Positions 50,877-58,941 of a stretch of DNA of 64,000 bases are shown here, piece by piece. Source of the DNA: Paenibacillus woosongensis (GTDB lineage: Bacteria > Bacillota > Bacilli > Paenibacillales > Paenibacillaceae); contig NZ_CP126084.1 in assembly GCF_030122845.1 (NCBI RefSeq), forward strand, positions 1,054,001-1,118,000, written 5' to 3'. Each line of letters begins with the position of its first letter. Position 1 is the stretch's first letter. The notes beneath the pieces are model-generated. The model searched no databases. It was not told where the DNA came from and was given only the letters and a program-made list of their open reading frames with translations. The position numbers and the translations under genes are program-made.

Positions 50877-50902
50877 ATACAGCTATGCAAGGAGTGACCA
50901 AG

Positions 50903-51193
50903 ATGATTATCAAACCTTCCGCCAGTATCCGGCAAAACTATAATGAAATCGCCGATCTATGCAAAACATCCGGGGAACCGGTTTATCTGACCAAGAACGG
51001 TGAAGGCGATCTTGTCGTAATGGACATTGATACGTTTTCCCGTCGCGAGAAGATGTTAAAGCTGCGTGAAGAACTGCTCGCTGTGCAAGAAGATCGTTTG
51101 GCGGGCCGTGTTGGCGTGACGCCGGATGAACTGGACGCTTACCTGGAGGGCATTATTGACGAGGTGCAGCATGGAAAAGATGCCCCGTTATAA
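50903..51193 (+). CDS. Phd/YefM-family antitoxin
   Basis: This is a 96-residue antitoxin that should neutralise the toxin encoded next and repress its own promoter. The N-terminal Phd/YefM DNA-binding fold is MIIKPSASIRQNYNEIADLC, then EPVYLTKNGEGDLVVMDIDT. The C-terminal helices (KLREELLAVQEDRLAGRVGV, then DELDAYLEGIIDEVQHGK) would wrap the toxin. AAGGAG is spaced for ATG 50903. It overlaps the toxin gene by 23 bases. Such modules stabilise mobile elements by killing or stalling cells that lose them. Confidence 0.9.
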   Translation: MIIKPSASIRQNYNEIADLCKTSGEPVYLTKNGEGDLVVMDIDTFSRREKMLKLREELLAVQEDRLAGRVGVTPDELDAYLEGIIDEVQHGKDAPL

Positions 51194-51488
51194 GATCATC
51201 GTCTCCGATCGCGCCCGCCAAATGCTGGCGACTCATGTGCGATTTCTTGCGGAGAAAAGTCCGGATGCCGCGCGAAAAACGAAAAACGAATTACTGCAAG
51301 CGATACGTTCCTTGGCGCGAATGCCGGAGCGCTATCCTTTTCTGGAAGCGGAATTTATCCCGTCAAACAAGTATCACAAGATGTTCGTGGAAAAATGGTA
51401 TCTGGTGTTATATCAAATTCAGGATGAAATCGTGTATGTCGATTACATTGTAGACTGCCGTCAGGATTATCGCTGGTTGGTGAGATAA
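51171..51488 (+). CDS. RelE/ParE-family toxin
   Basis: This is a 105-residue toxin of the RelE/ParE fold: YKIIVSDRARQMLATHVRFL, with the helical hairpin EKSPDAARKTKNELLQAIRS. The C-terminal strands end in EIVYVDYIVDCRQDYRWLVR, the catalytic-face pattern of YoeB/RelE-like ribonucleases or ParE gyrase inhibitors. ATG 51171 has GAGGTG before it and lies within the antitoxin gene. Whether it cleaves mRNA (RelE-like) or poisons gyrase (ParE-like) cannot be told from the visible residues. Confidence 0.88.
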   Translation: MEKMPRYKIIVSDRARQMLATHVRFLAEKSPDAARKTKNELLQAIRSLARMPERYPFLEAEFIPSNKYHKMFVEKWYLVLYQIQDEIVYVDYIVDCRQDYRWLVR

Positions 51489-51504
51489 CAAAAAAGTTCG
51501 AAGG

Positions 51505-51537
51505 AAGGCGCTGAGCGGATCGGCGTCTTTTTTGTGT
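51505..51537 (+). terminator. Terminator of the toxin-antitoxin operon
   Basis: AGGCGC (51505-51510) can pair with GCGTCT (51522-51527), followed by a long T-rich run. Confidence 0.6.
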
Positions 51538-51567
51538 TTTTTGGGTCCCTCTCTTTTTCCCGGCAGG

Positions 51568-51659
51568 TGCCTTGAAGGCAACGCGAGACGAATGTCTCGT
51601 GTTGCAGCAAGCACTGAATTTGGATATCCAAATTCGTTTGTTAGGGGTACAACCCCTAA
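51568..51659. other. Candidate origin of transfer (oriT)
   Basis: This is a 92-bp non-coding stretch with four consecutive inverted repeats. They are TGCCTT/AAGGCA (51568-51580); GCAACGCGAGAC with GTCTCGTGTTGC (51578-51605, 12-bp stem, one G-T pair); a perfect 20-bp palindrome GAATTTGGATATCCAAATTC (51616-51635); and TTAGGGGT/ACCCCTAA (51641-51659). It lies immediately upstream of the MobC-like and relaxase genes, the usual place of oriT in MOBP elements, within a 268-bp gap that holds no gene. The nick position cannot be read directly. Confidence 0.6.
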
Positions 51660-51756
51660 GACCCCGTTTACACGATGCTATTGTCTCGATGCTCGAATTT
51701 TCCCGCGGCGATGAGATTTTCTGTCGGAAGCTCATGTTCGGAAAGGGGTGATGCAA

Positions 51757-52113
51757 ATGAGGAAACGACCAATCTCTTTTCTGGTTCGCTTAAATGAAAG
51801 CGAGCATGCTCGCCTTATGACAGAAGTGAAAAAAACGGGACTTTCTCGGGAAGCGTACATTCGGGCATTGATCAATGGGTATATTCCCAAACCGCTACCG
51901 CCCCTGGATTATTACGCGATGATGCGTGAACTGAACGCTATTGGGAATAACCTGAATCAACTCACTGTGAAGGCCCATACGACTGGACATCTGGAACGGG
52001 CTGCATTTCAGGTGGAAGCCGACCGCTTACGTCACGCAGTCCAGCAGATTCAACAGGCTGTAACCGAACCGGAACGAAGACCACCAGTGCATCCAAATGT
52101 GCATCCGCCGTAA
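51757..52113 (+). CDS. MobC-like relaxosome accessory protein
   Basis: This is a 118-residue DNA-binding protein of the MobC type that helps the relaxase at oriT. The N-terminus is a ribbon-helix-helix-like segment (ISFLVRLNESEHARLMTEVK, then LSREAYIRALINGY). The family's central helix is PPLDYYAMMRELNAIGNNLN, with NQLTVKAHTTGH. AAAGGGG is spaced for ATG 51757. It precedes the relaxase by 17 bases, through a run of nine G. It probably opens the strands at the nick site. Confidence 0.87.
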   Translation: MRKRPISFLVRLNESEHARLMTEVKKTGLSREAYIRALINGYIPKPLPPLDYYAMMRELNAIGNNLNQLTVKAHTTGHLERAAFQVEADRLRHAVQQIQQAVTEPERRPPVHPNVHPP

Positions 52114-52130
52114 GGGGGGGGGAATTTCAC

Positions 52131-53537
52131 GTGGCAACGACCGCAATCTGGGGGGTGACCGACAGGCTTAAGCGGGTGCTGGATTACGCCGCAAATCCTG
52201 ACAAGACAGCAGAACGTAGCGAAGGTGGTTTGGAGCAGGTACTCGCTTATACACAGGCGGATGCCAAAACGGAGAAGCAACTATATGTCAGCGGTGTCAA
52301 CTGCGATCCGTTAACGGCTTATGAGCAGATGCAGCGGACGAAGCGGCGGTTTTTTAAGACGGACGGCATTTTGGCCTTTCACGCCTATCAAGCGTTTGCG
52401 CCGGGGGAGACAACGCCGCAAATCGCTCATACCATCGGTGTTAAGTTAGCGCAGGAGTTGTGGGGGGAGCGCTTTGAAGTCGTCGTATCGACCCATTTGG
52501 ATAAACTGCATGTGCACAATCACTTTGTGTTAAACTCGGTTTCCTTTGTGGATGGGAAACGGTATTACGACAACAAAGCTTCCTATGCTCTGCTGAGGCA
52601 GACATCCGACCGGCTTTGCCAGGAACATGCGCTATCGGTGATTGAGCATCCCGAACCGAGCAAAGCCAAGCATTATGGAGAATGGAAAGCGGAACGTGAG
52701 CGAAAGCCAACATGGAGAGGGCTAATCCGGCAGGACATCGATCAGGCTATTGCATCTTCCATGACGATGACACAGTTTTTTGCCCATTTACAAAAGCAAG
52801 GTTATGAGCTAAAAACGGCGGTTAAACATATGGCGATACGGCCGCCTGGAAAGACACGCTTTGTCCGTTTGCGCAGTCTAGGCGATGGCTATACCGAGGA
52901 AGCGATCAAGCAGCGAATATTGCGAAACCGAATACCTGAACGGGAAAGGCCATCCCATGTCCGCAGACGACGTGCCATGTGTAAGAGCCATGTTCGGTCT
53001 GGTCGCAAATTGCGCGGCTTGCAAGCTTTATATATCCGCTACTTGTTTGAAATGGGTGTGCTTCCTAGAAAACGAAAGCCTGTCAAAAAGCCATCCTTTA
53101 GACTTCGGGAGGATTTGAGACACTTGTCGGTATTGATGGAGCAAACCAAGCTGCTATGCAAGTATCGCCTCACCCATCAAGAGGAGCTTCTCGCTTTCCG
53201 TGACAGGTTGGAGGAACAGATCCAATCCCTGCACCTGAAGCGCAAGTCGTTGTACAACCGAATTCGCCGCTGCAAGGATGCTGGCCAGCGAGAACAATAC
53301 AAAACGCAAATTGCTGTTTGTTCTAAACGGCTTGCCTCGCTTCGAAAGGAGGTGAAGCTGGTTCAAGGCATTTTGGAGCGATCAGGAGAATTACGAGAGA
53401 CGTTAAACAGAAGTGGCGCACAGGATCGAAAGGAGGAAATTTTCGATGAGTACCGAAACGGAAGCCGCCAATCAGGTTGTCAACATGAGCTTGAAAAGCA
53501 TCGAAGTCATGGCCAAGATTTCCGGCGAAGGCGCTAA
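52131..53537 (+). CDS. MOBP-type relaxase
   Basis: This is a 468-residue relaxase that nicks oriT and leads the strand into the recipient. The N-terminal catalytic domain contains the candidate Tyr19 in DYAANPDKT and the metal-binding His cluster THLDKLHVHNH (His122, His127, His129, His131). The C-terminal 250 residues are basic and helical, with a coiled coil (LEEQIQSLHLKRKSLYNRI). It starts at GTG 52131. The preceding SD is a run of nine G (52114-52122), unusual and possibly slippage-prone. Its last 92 bases overlap the PcfB-like gene in another frame. Confidence 0.92.
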   Translation: MATTAIWGVTDRLKRVLDYAANPDKTAERSEGGLEQVLAYTQADAKTEKQLYVSGVNCDPLTAYEQMQRTKRRFFKTDGILAFHAYQAFAPGETTPQIAHTIGVKLAQELWGERFEVVVSTHLDKLHVHNHFVLNSVSFVDGKRYYDNKASYALLRQTSDRLCQEHALSVIEHPEPSKAKHYGEWKAERERKPTWRGLIRQDIDQAIASSMTMTQFFAHLQKQGYELKTAVKHMAIRPPGKTRFVRLRSLGDGYTEEAIKQRILRNRIPERERPSHVRRRRAMCKSHVRSGRKLRGLQALYIRYLFEMGVLPRKRKPVKKPSFRLREDLRHLSVLMEQTKLLCKYRLTHQEELLAFRDRLEEQIQSLHLKRKSLYNRIRRCKDAGQREQYKTQIAVCSKRLASLRKEVKLVQGILERSGELRETLNRSGAQDRKEEIFDEYRNGSRQSGCQHELEKHRSHGQDFRRRR

Positions 53538-54321
53538 GCATTTGGCGGTATATTTGTTTGCGGCCTTGCAAGGACAAAAACGAACAAAGGGCAGCATCCG
53601 GTTGGAGAGTTTGCTGCGCAGTGGGAAAGAATTAAAGGTATTTGCGGTCAAGAACGAAGACCTGGCAACCTTCTGCAAGGAAGCCAAGCGGTATGGCGTG
53701 TTGTACTGTGCTTTGCGCGACAAAAAGAACGTGGACGGGATGTGCGATGTGATGGTCCGGGCGGAGGATGCGTCCAAAATCAATCGGATCGTGGAGCGTT
53801 TCCACTTGGCCACTGTGGATACCGCCAAAATTAAGAGTGAAATTGAAAAATCCAATGGAATGTCCGAAGCTCCTGCTGTGGAACAAGGACATGAACCAGG
53901 TCACGAGCAAGTTCAGGAACAAGAGCTGTCGAAGGAAATCGCAGAAGAAAGGAATACGGACGACTTGTTGGATGAATTGATGGGAAAGTCCGAACTGCCG
54001 GAGCCGACTCCATCGGAGGACGACCATTCAACAGCGGAGAAGGAACCGGCGGAAACGTCCCATCCGTCCGAGAATACCTTCGAGCGCAACGAGGTTACCG
54101 CAAGGGATACTGATCCACCTTCTCGTCAAGAGCCGGAGCGAGTGTCCGTCCGTCAATTATTGCGGGAAATACGCGAAGAGAACCGGCAGCAAAGGATATG
54201 GGAGAAAGACAGACAGCCGCGGGAACAAGCGGAACCGTTGCCGTCTCGAAAGGAGCGGATAGCCGCCGATAAACAACAAGCCAACAAAGCAAAAGGACGA
54301 AAGCGAGGGAAAGCCAAATGA
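53446..54321 (+). CDS. PcfB-like (DUF3801) transfer protein
   Basis: This is a 291-residue protein of the PcfB/DUF3801 group, which works with the relaxase and coupling protein in Gram-positive conjugation. The family core is residues 1-125 (VNMSLKSIEVMAKISGEGAK, HLAVYLFAALQ, then FAVKNEDLATFCKEAKRYGV). The rest is Glu/Gln/Ser-rich and disordered, ending in a basic tail (NKAKGRKRGKAK). AAGGAGGAAA precedes ATG 53446, inside the end of the relaxase gene, and the end overlaps the next gene by 4 bases. Tight overlap on both sides suggests coupled synthesis. Confidence 0.88.
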   Translation: MSTETEAANQVVNMSLKSIEVMAKISGEGAKHLAVYLFAALQGQKRTKGSIRLESLLRSGKELKVFAVKNEDLATFCKEAKRYGVLYCALRDKKNVDGMCDVMVRAEDASKINRIVERFHLATVDTAKIKSEIEKSNGMSEAPAVEQGHEPGHEQVQEQELSKEIAEERNTDDLLDELMGKSELPEPTPSEDDHSTAEKEPAETSHPSENTFERNEVTARDTDPPSRQEPERVSVRQLLREIREENRQQRIWEKDRQPREQAEPLPSRKERIAADKQQANKAKGRKRGKAK

Positions 54322-55223
54322 GCGAACTGGATGATTTATTCCGACAGGATGCTGCGGCTTCCTCTTCTTTCCGTACAACCGAACCATCCTTCGATAAAGA
54401 AGCATGGGTGCAAAAGAAACAGGAGCTGCGGCAATGGACATATGATACGATTGATGCCACCACCTTGTCGGTGATGCAGAACGGTGAGGCGTTCCAGCAA
54501 TATTTGGATGTCCAGAGCCGCTTTGACCGCTATAGCGTGGCCAATGCGTTGCTGATTCTGGCGCAGCGGCCAAACGCGACTCGCATTGCCGATTTTGACA
54601 CATGGAAGGAACAAGGGGTATTCATTCGTCGAAAGGAAACAGGGTTTTACATTCTGGAACCGGGCGAAACCTATCAAAAGCAGGATGGCAGCACCGGTAT
54701 CAGCTACAATCCGAAAAAGATGTTTGATATTGCGCAAACGACCGCCGCGTTGAAACGGGAAGAACCGGCATTCCCGGATGATCGCGCCCGTATTAAAGCG
54801 TTAATTGACCTCGCCCCTGTTCCGATTGGCATTGGTGATGCGTTGCCATCGGTAAAGCACGCGTTCTATCAGCCAGATACAAAAAACATTACCATTCGTC
54901 GCGGGCTTGAGGCCGGCGATATTTTTCGAGCGCTTGCCCAAGAACTGACACATGCTGAACTGGATCGTGGCGATGGACGGTACAACCGCTCAGATAACGA
55001 GTTTGTTGCCTACTCCGCTTCTTATATGTTGTGCAGGCAATTTGGTGTTGCAACCGACACCTTCCGCTTTGATCGAGCGCCGGAGAAGTGGAACGGGTTG
55101 GAACCGCAGCAAGTTCGTGCCGAGTTGACGCTCATGAAGGAAGCTTTTCAACAAACATCCCAGAGAATGAACCGGAACCTGTCACAACAGCGCCAGCCTA
55201 AACGATACGATCCGGTTCGCTAA
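54318..55223 (+). CDS. ArdC-like protein
   Basis: This is a 301-residue protein resembling the ssDNA-binding/metallopeptidase ArdC family, antirestriction factors that travel with conjugative DNA. The N-domain (FQQYLDVQSRFDRYSVANAL, then LILAQRPNATRIADFDTWK) resembles the N-terminus of the giant methylase-helicase. The C-domain has ALAQELTHAELDRGD where ArdC peptidases have HExxH; here the first His is Gln, so proteolytic zinc binding is doubtful. ATG 54318 overlaps the PcfB-like stop. It may protect the transferred strand in the new host. Confidence 0.82.
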   Translation: MSELDDLFRQDAAASSSFRTTEPSFDKEAWVQKKQELRQWTYDTIDATTLSVMQNGEAFQQYLDVQSRFDRYSVANALLILAQRPNATRIADFDTWKEQGVFIRRKETGFYILEPGETYQKQDGSTGISYNPKKMFDIAQTTAALKREEPAFPDDRARIKALIDLAPVPIGIGDALPSVKHAFYQPDTKNITIRRGLEAGDIFRALAQELTHAELDRGDGRYNRSDNEFVAYSASYMLCRQFGVATDTFRFDRAPEKWNGLEPQQVRAELTLMKEAFQQTSQRMNRNLSQQRQPKRYDPVR

Positions 55224-55244
55224 GTTTTGTCTGGAGGGAGTGCT

Positions 55245-55436
55245 ATGAAAAAACAGGAACGAATCTTGTCTTTGAATCATTATGAGCACGGGATAGTCGT
55301 CCATGCGCTGAATGCGTTACGAAATGACTTAATCGGTGAGAAACGACCGACGGATGCCGTGGATGATTTATTGTTAAAAATGATTGATGCCCCACTTCTA
55401 AATAAAAAGCGCTGGAGGCATTATGAAACGCGATGA
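55245..55436 (+). CDS. Small conserved ICE protein
   Basis: This is a 63-residue protein beginning MKKQERILSLNHYEHGIVVH and ending LNKKRWRHYETR. Similar small proteins lie just before the coupling protein in Tn1549-like conjugative elements, as I recall. Function unknown; it is soluble and largely helical. CTGGAGGGAG sets ATG 55245. It overlaps the coupling-protein gene by 14 bases, so it is likely translated together with it. Confidence 0.78.
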   Translation: MKKQERILSLNHYEHGIVVHALNALRNDLIGEKRPTDAVDDLLLKMIDAPLLNKKRWRHYETR

Positions 55437-57192
55437 AGCCGCAAGGAGTAATTTGATACTCTTTGCGGCTTTTTTTATTCCCGTCATCTGGTTGGCACTG
55501 TTGGTTGCTCCCGCATGGTCAGAAGGATTGCCGAGTATGTTGGTCCATCTCAGCACGGCGATGCGCCAGCCGCTTAACATAGAGTGGGTGGACGATACGC
55601 CCCGCTGCTTGTTGATTTTTGCGCTGATCTATGGGCTTTGCGCTGGGGTTTATTTGGCGACACCACGGAATTATCGTCGGCGGGAAGAGCACGGCAGCGC
55701 CCGCTGGGGCCGAGCGAAAACCGTCAATGCCAAGTATCGAGACAGACGGACGGAACAAAACAAAATTTTGACGCAGCGGGTCAAAATCGGTCTGGATGGC
55801 CGCAAGCATCGCCGGAACCTGAACGTGTTGGTTGTCGGCGGCTCCGGCGCGGGCAAAACACGGTTCTATGCTAAGCCGAATGTGATGCAAGCCTCGACCT
55901 CTTATGTCGTTCTGGACCCAAAGGGGGAAATATTGCGGGACACCGGTCATCTGCTTAAAGCCAAAGGCTATGACATCAAAGTGCTGGACCTGATTCACCC
56001 GCATCGTTCGCATGGCTATAACCCGTTTGTCTATTTGCAGGACGACAAGGATGTCTTGAAATTGGTGACCAACCTGATTCGCAATACGACACCCAAAAAC
56101 AGCAACACGAACGATCCCTTCTGGGAGCGTTCGGAAACAGCGCTGCTGGAGGCGCTTATGTTGTACTTGCTTTATGAAGCGCCGCCGGAGGAACAAAACT
56201 TTCCGATGATTATGGAAATGATCGCCGCGGCGGAAGTGCGGGAGGAAGATGAGACCTATCAGAGTCCGCTGGACGAGTTGTTCGAGCGGTTGGAGATGCG
56301 CGACCCGGAGCATTTGGCGGTCAAACAGTACAACATTTTCAAATTGGCTGCCGGAAAAACGGCCAAATCCATTTTGATCGGGCTTGGCGTACGGCTGGAG
56401 AAGTTTAATCTGACCAGCATCGCGGGCATGAGTACGGTGGATGAATTGGACTTGCCCCGCATGGGTACGAAAAAAACTGCCTTGTTTGCCGTCATCCCCG
56501 ACAACGACAGCAGCTTTAACTTCATCGTCGGCATGCTGTACACGCAGCTTTTTCAATCGCTCATGTACGAAGCTGATTACCGGCATGGTGGGAGGCTGCC
56601 TACGCATGTTCATTTTGTAATGGACGAGTTTGCCAATGTGGCGTTGCCAGATGAATTTGACAAGCTGCTGTCGACCATGCGGAGTCGGGAAATTTCGGTG
56701 TCGATTATCCTTCAAAACCTGGCGCAACTTAAAGCGTTGTACAAGGATGCCTGGGAGTCGATTGTCGGCAACTGCGATGTGTTTTTGTACTTGGGAGGCA
56801 ATGAACAATCCACACACAAATATGTGTCGGAACTGCTCGGCAAGGAAACGATTGACACCAACACCTATGGTGAGAGCAAGGGGCGCAGCGGTAACTATTC
56901 GATCAATTACCAGCATTCGGGAAGAGAATTGTTGACCCCGGACGAAGTGCGGATGTTGGATAACCGCTATGCCCTGCTCTTTATTCGTGGAGAACGACCG
57001 ATACAGGATGACAAGTATGATTTGCTGCGGCATCCGAACATCGAGCTTACAACGGATGGCCAGGCTTCGCCGTTCCAGCATGGAGGTACGGATTATGCCA
57101 TCGACTGGTTATCGGTGCAGCTTCATGAAGACGGAGATTACGAGCTGTTGGCAGAGGATGAAGTGGAGTCATTATTTTTAGGAAAGGAATGA
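55423..57192 (+). CDS. TraG/VirD4 type IV coupling protein
   Basis: This is a 589-residue membrane ATPase that brings the relaxase-DNA complex to the secretion channel. Two N-terminal membrane helices (LILFAAFFIPVIWLALLVAP; LLIFALIYGLCAGVYLA) precede the motor. Walker A is GGSGAGKT (residues 139-146); YVVLDPKGEIL follows it. Walker B is in HFVMDEFANVALPD, and SIILQNLAQLKALY follows. The length suits the VirD4 family. ATG 55423 follows GGAGGC. It overlaps the VirB2-like gene by 4 bases, fitting a single transfer operon. Confidence 0.95.
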   Translation: MKRDEAARSNLILFAAFFIPVIWLALLVAPAWSEGLPSMLVHLSTAMRQPLNIEWVDDTPRCLLIFALIYGLCAGVYLATPRNYRRREEHGSARWGRAKTVNAKYRDRRTEQNKILTQRVKIGLDGRKHRRNLNVLVVGGSGAGKTRFYAKPNVMQASTSYVVLDPKGEILRDTGHLLKAKGYDIKVLDLIHPHRSHGYNPFVYLQDDKDVLKLVTNLIRNTTPKNSNTNDPFWERSETALLEALMLYLLYEAPPEEQNFPMIMEMIAAAEVREEDETYQSPLDELFERLEMRDPEHLAVKQYNIFKLAAGKTAKSILIGLGVRLEKFNLTSIAGMSTVDELDLPRMGTKKTALFAVIPDNDSSFNFIVGMLYTQLFQSLMYEADYRHGGRLPTHVHFVMDEFANVALPDEFDKLLSTMRSREISVSIILQNLAQLKALYKDAWESIVGNCDVFLYLGGNEQSTHKYVSELLGKETIDTNTYGESKGRSGNYSINYQHSGRELLTPDEVRMLDNRYALLFIRGERPIQDDKYDLLRHPNIELTTDGQASPFQHGGTDYAIDWLSVQLHEDGDYELLAEDEVESLFLGKE

Positions 57193-57491
57193 TGAACGTG
57201 AAACATCGATGGAAACGATGGATGACGCTGTACATGGTTTGCGTGCTGGTGGGGAGCTTTGCTACACCTGCATACGCGAATGATCCGATGACTACCGTGA
57301 ATAATTTGTCTGATTTTATTTTTGGCCTGATCCGGGCTGTGGGCATGATTATTTTGGGTTTTGGCATTGTGCAGATTGGTTTGTCTTTCAAGTCTCACGA
57401 CCCTACCCAAAGAGCTAACGGGTTCTTAACACTCGCCGGTGGCGTGGTCATTACCTTTACGAAGGAAATTCTCAACCTGATTGCCGGATAA
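57189..57491 (+). CDS. VirB2/Maff2-like small channel protein
   Basis: This is a 100-residue protein with an N-terminal signal-type segment (YMVCVLVGSFATPAYA) probably cleaved after AYA, then two hydrophobic helices (LSDFIFGLIRAVGMIILGFG and GFLTLAGGVVITFTKEIL) with a short loop. This is the plan of VirB2/TrbC-type subunits and of Maff2 proteins in Firmicute elements. It overlaps the coupling-protein gene. A 10-bp inverted repeat follows at 57506-57540. Likely part of the conjugation channel. Confidence 0.83.
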   Translation: MMNVKHRWKRWMTLYMVCVLVGSFATPAYANDPMTTVNNLSDFIFGLIRAVGMIILGFGIVQIGLSFKSHDPTQRANGFLTLAGGVVITFTKEILNLIAG

Positions 57492-57505
57492 GTACGGGTA
57501 TTCGC

Positions 57506-57540
57506 ATTCGGGGAATAAGCCAGCGGTTTGTTCCCCGAAT
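57506..57540 (+). other. Strong hairpin between VirB2- and VirB6-like genes
   Basis: ATTCGGGGAA (57506-57515) and TTCCCCGAAT (57531-57540) form a perfect 10-bp stem with a 15-base loop. No T-run follows. It could be an RNA-processing or stability element that sets the ratio of VirB2 to downstream proteins. Confidence 0.65.
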
Positions 57541-57557
57541 CTGGGGGGAGGGTGAAT

Positions 57558-58397
57558 GTGTCTAAGAACAGTTGGATCATCGACAATCTCGAAAATGCAT
57601 TAGAGACCTGGAATGATAAAATGTCGGAGATTTGGGAGTTGGTCACCGAGTCGCCGGCGGATTTTAAAGGCGGTGGTATATGGCGCGTCATCTTAGATAT
57701 TCACGGTGCGTTGCAAGCTACGGGATTGGCCTTGCTGGTATTGTTTTTTGTGATTGGCGTGATGAAAACGACCGGTAACTTTGCGGAAATGAAACGACCG
57801 GAGGTTGCCGTGAAGTTATTTGTTCGATTTATTTTGGCCAAGGCGGCGGTCACGTATGGTCTGGAATTGATGATGGCGCTATTTTCGATTGTACAGGGCA
57901 TCATTGCCGCCATGATTGGCCGGTCGGGATTTGGTTCATCGGACATGATGACACTGCCGGATACGATTGTCCAAGCGATTCAAGATGTGGGCTTCTGGCA
58001 AAGCATTCCGCTGTGGGTGGTAACGCTGCTAGGCAGCATGTTCATCACCGTTTTATCGTTTATTATGATTCTCTCTGTTTACGGCCGTTTTTTTCGTCTC
58101 TATATTTACACAGCCATTGCTCCTGTCCCCCTCTCATCGTTTGCTGGGGAGCCGACCCAATCCATCGGCAGGTCCTTTTTAAAGGGATATGCCGCCGTTT
58201 GTTTAGAAGGGGCGATCATTGTGCTGGCTTGCATTGTTTTTTCGGCATTTGCTACCGCGCCATCGGTCGTGAACGAAGGCGCACAGGCGGTGACCATGGT
58301 CTGGACGTACATTGGCGAACTGATTTTCAACATGCTGGTTCTCGTCGGCATGGTGAAAATGGCGGATCGGATCGTGCGGGAGATGATGGGGCTGTAA
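57558..58397 (+). CDS. VirB6/TrbL-like membrane channel protein
   Basis: This is a 279-residue polytopic protein with about six membrane helices (for example ATGLALLVLFFVIGVMKTTG; VVTLLGSMFITVLSFIMILS; AAVCLEGAIIVLACIVFSAF; LIFNMLVLVGMVKMADRIV). It contains the TrbL/VirB6 pattern of a central loop with FRLYIYTAIAPVPLSSFAG. GTG 57558 has a G-rich site at the right distance. It follows the VirB2-like gene and precedes, after an inserted three-gene patch, PrgI and VirB4. It is expected to line the translocation pore. Confidence 0.85.
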   Translation: MSKNSWIIDNLENALETWNDKMSEIWELVTESPADFKGGGIWRVILDIHGALQATGLALLVLFFVIGVMKTTGNFAEMKRPEVAVKLFVRFILAKAAVTYGLELMMALFSIVQGIIAAMIGRSGFGSSDMMTLPDTIVQAIQDVGFWQSIPLWVVTLLGSMFITVLSFIMILSVYGRFFRLYIYTAIAPVPLSSFAGEPTQSIGRSFLKGYAAVCLEGAIIVLACIVFSAFATAPSVVNEGAQAVTMVWTYIGELIFNMLVLVGMVKMADRIVREMMGL

Positions 58398-58438
58398 TCG
58401 AAGGCATGCTGACGGGAGGGAAGGCAGTTCGGGGAGTA

Positions 58439-58774
58439 TTACCGGATGGCTGCCAAAAAGAGCCTCAAAAGCGCCAGGGCATCGTTTCGTTGCTTTTCAG
58501 TACATTGGTTTAGTGCAGCTAAAATCAGTTCGGTATCATTGCTTTTGCTATTTGTCTCTTGCTCCAGCAACAACTCATTTGGGGATAGTTTCAGCAGGGT
58601 ACAAATACGAAGCATGGTTTCAATGGACATGCCGGCTTGTCCGCGTTCAATATCGGCACAGAATCTGGGGACTCTCCCAATATACTCGGCCATTTGTTCT
58701 CGCGAGATATCCAAAGCTTCTCGCTGTTTCCGAATGCGCTGTCCTACCTTCTTTCTATCGTACACACTCATCAT
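58439..58774 (-). CDS. XRE-family repressor
   Basis: This is a 111-residue helix-turn-helix protein, the only clear minus-strand gene in the ICE. The HTH (VGQRIRKQREALDISREQMA, then EYIGRVPRFCADIERGQAGM) is of the Cro/CI/XRE type, followed by a helical tail (ELILAALNQCTEKQRNDALA). AAAGGGG precedes ATG 58774 in its direction. It faces the Spo0E-like gene across a shared 167-bp promoter region, so it probably represses that gene and itself. Its position in the middle of the transfer operon is unusual. Confidence 0.85.
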   Translation of the reverse strand: MMSVYDRKKVGQRIRKQREALDISREQMAEYIGRVPRFCADIERGQAGMSIETMLRICTLLKLSPNELLLEQETNSKSNDTELILAALNQCTEKQRNDALALLRLFLAAIR

Positions 58775-58832
58775 TGGTCACCCCTTTACAATCAGGTTCA
58801 GTTTATAACTCCTATTATGGAGGAGCACATAA

Positions 58833-58861
58833 TTGACTGAAATGAGTTTAAAAAGTACTAT
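58833..58861 (+). promoter_or_regulatory. Promoter of the Spo0E-like gene
   Basis: TTGACT (58833-58838) and TACTAT (58856-58861) are 17 bp apart. A short inverted repeat CTCC-TATTAT-GGAG lies just upstream near 58809-58822 and may be the XRE repressor's site. Confidence 0.75.
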
Positions 58862-58941
58862 CAGGGTAGTTTTTCCGATGACAACATGCTAATGCTTCAT
58901 GATAGAGTTGCAAACAGAATGAGGAAGAGGAGTGCAAATGA

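Noticed and set aside
55519-57081. 520-codon open frame on the minus strand across the coupling-protein gene
   Set aside because: The plus strand encodes VirD4 with Walker A and B motifs. The antisense product is Arg/Gln/His-rich noise.
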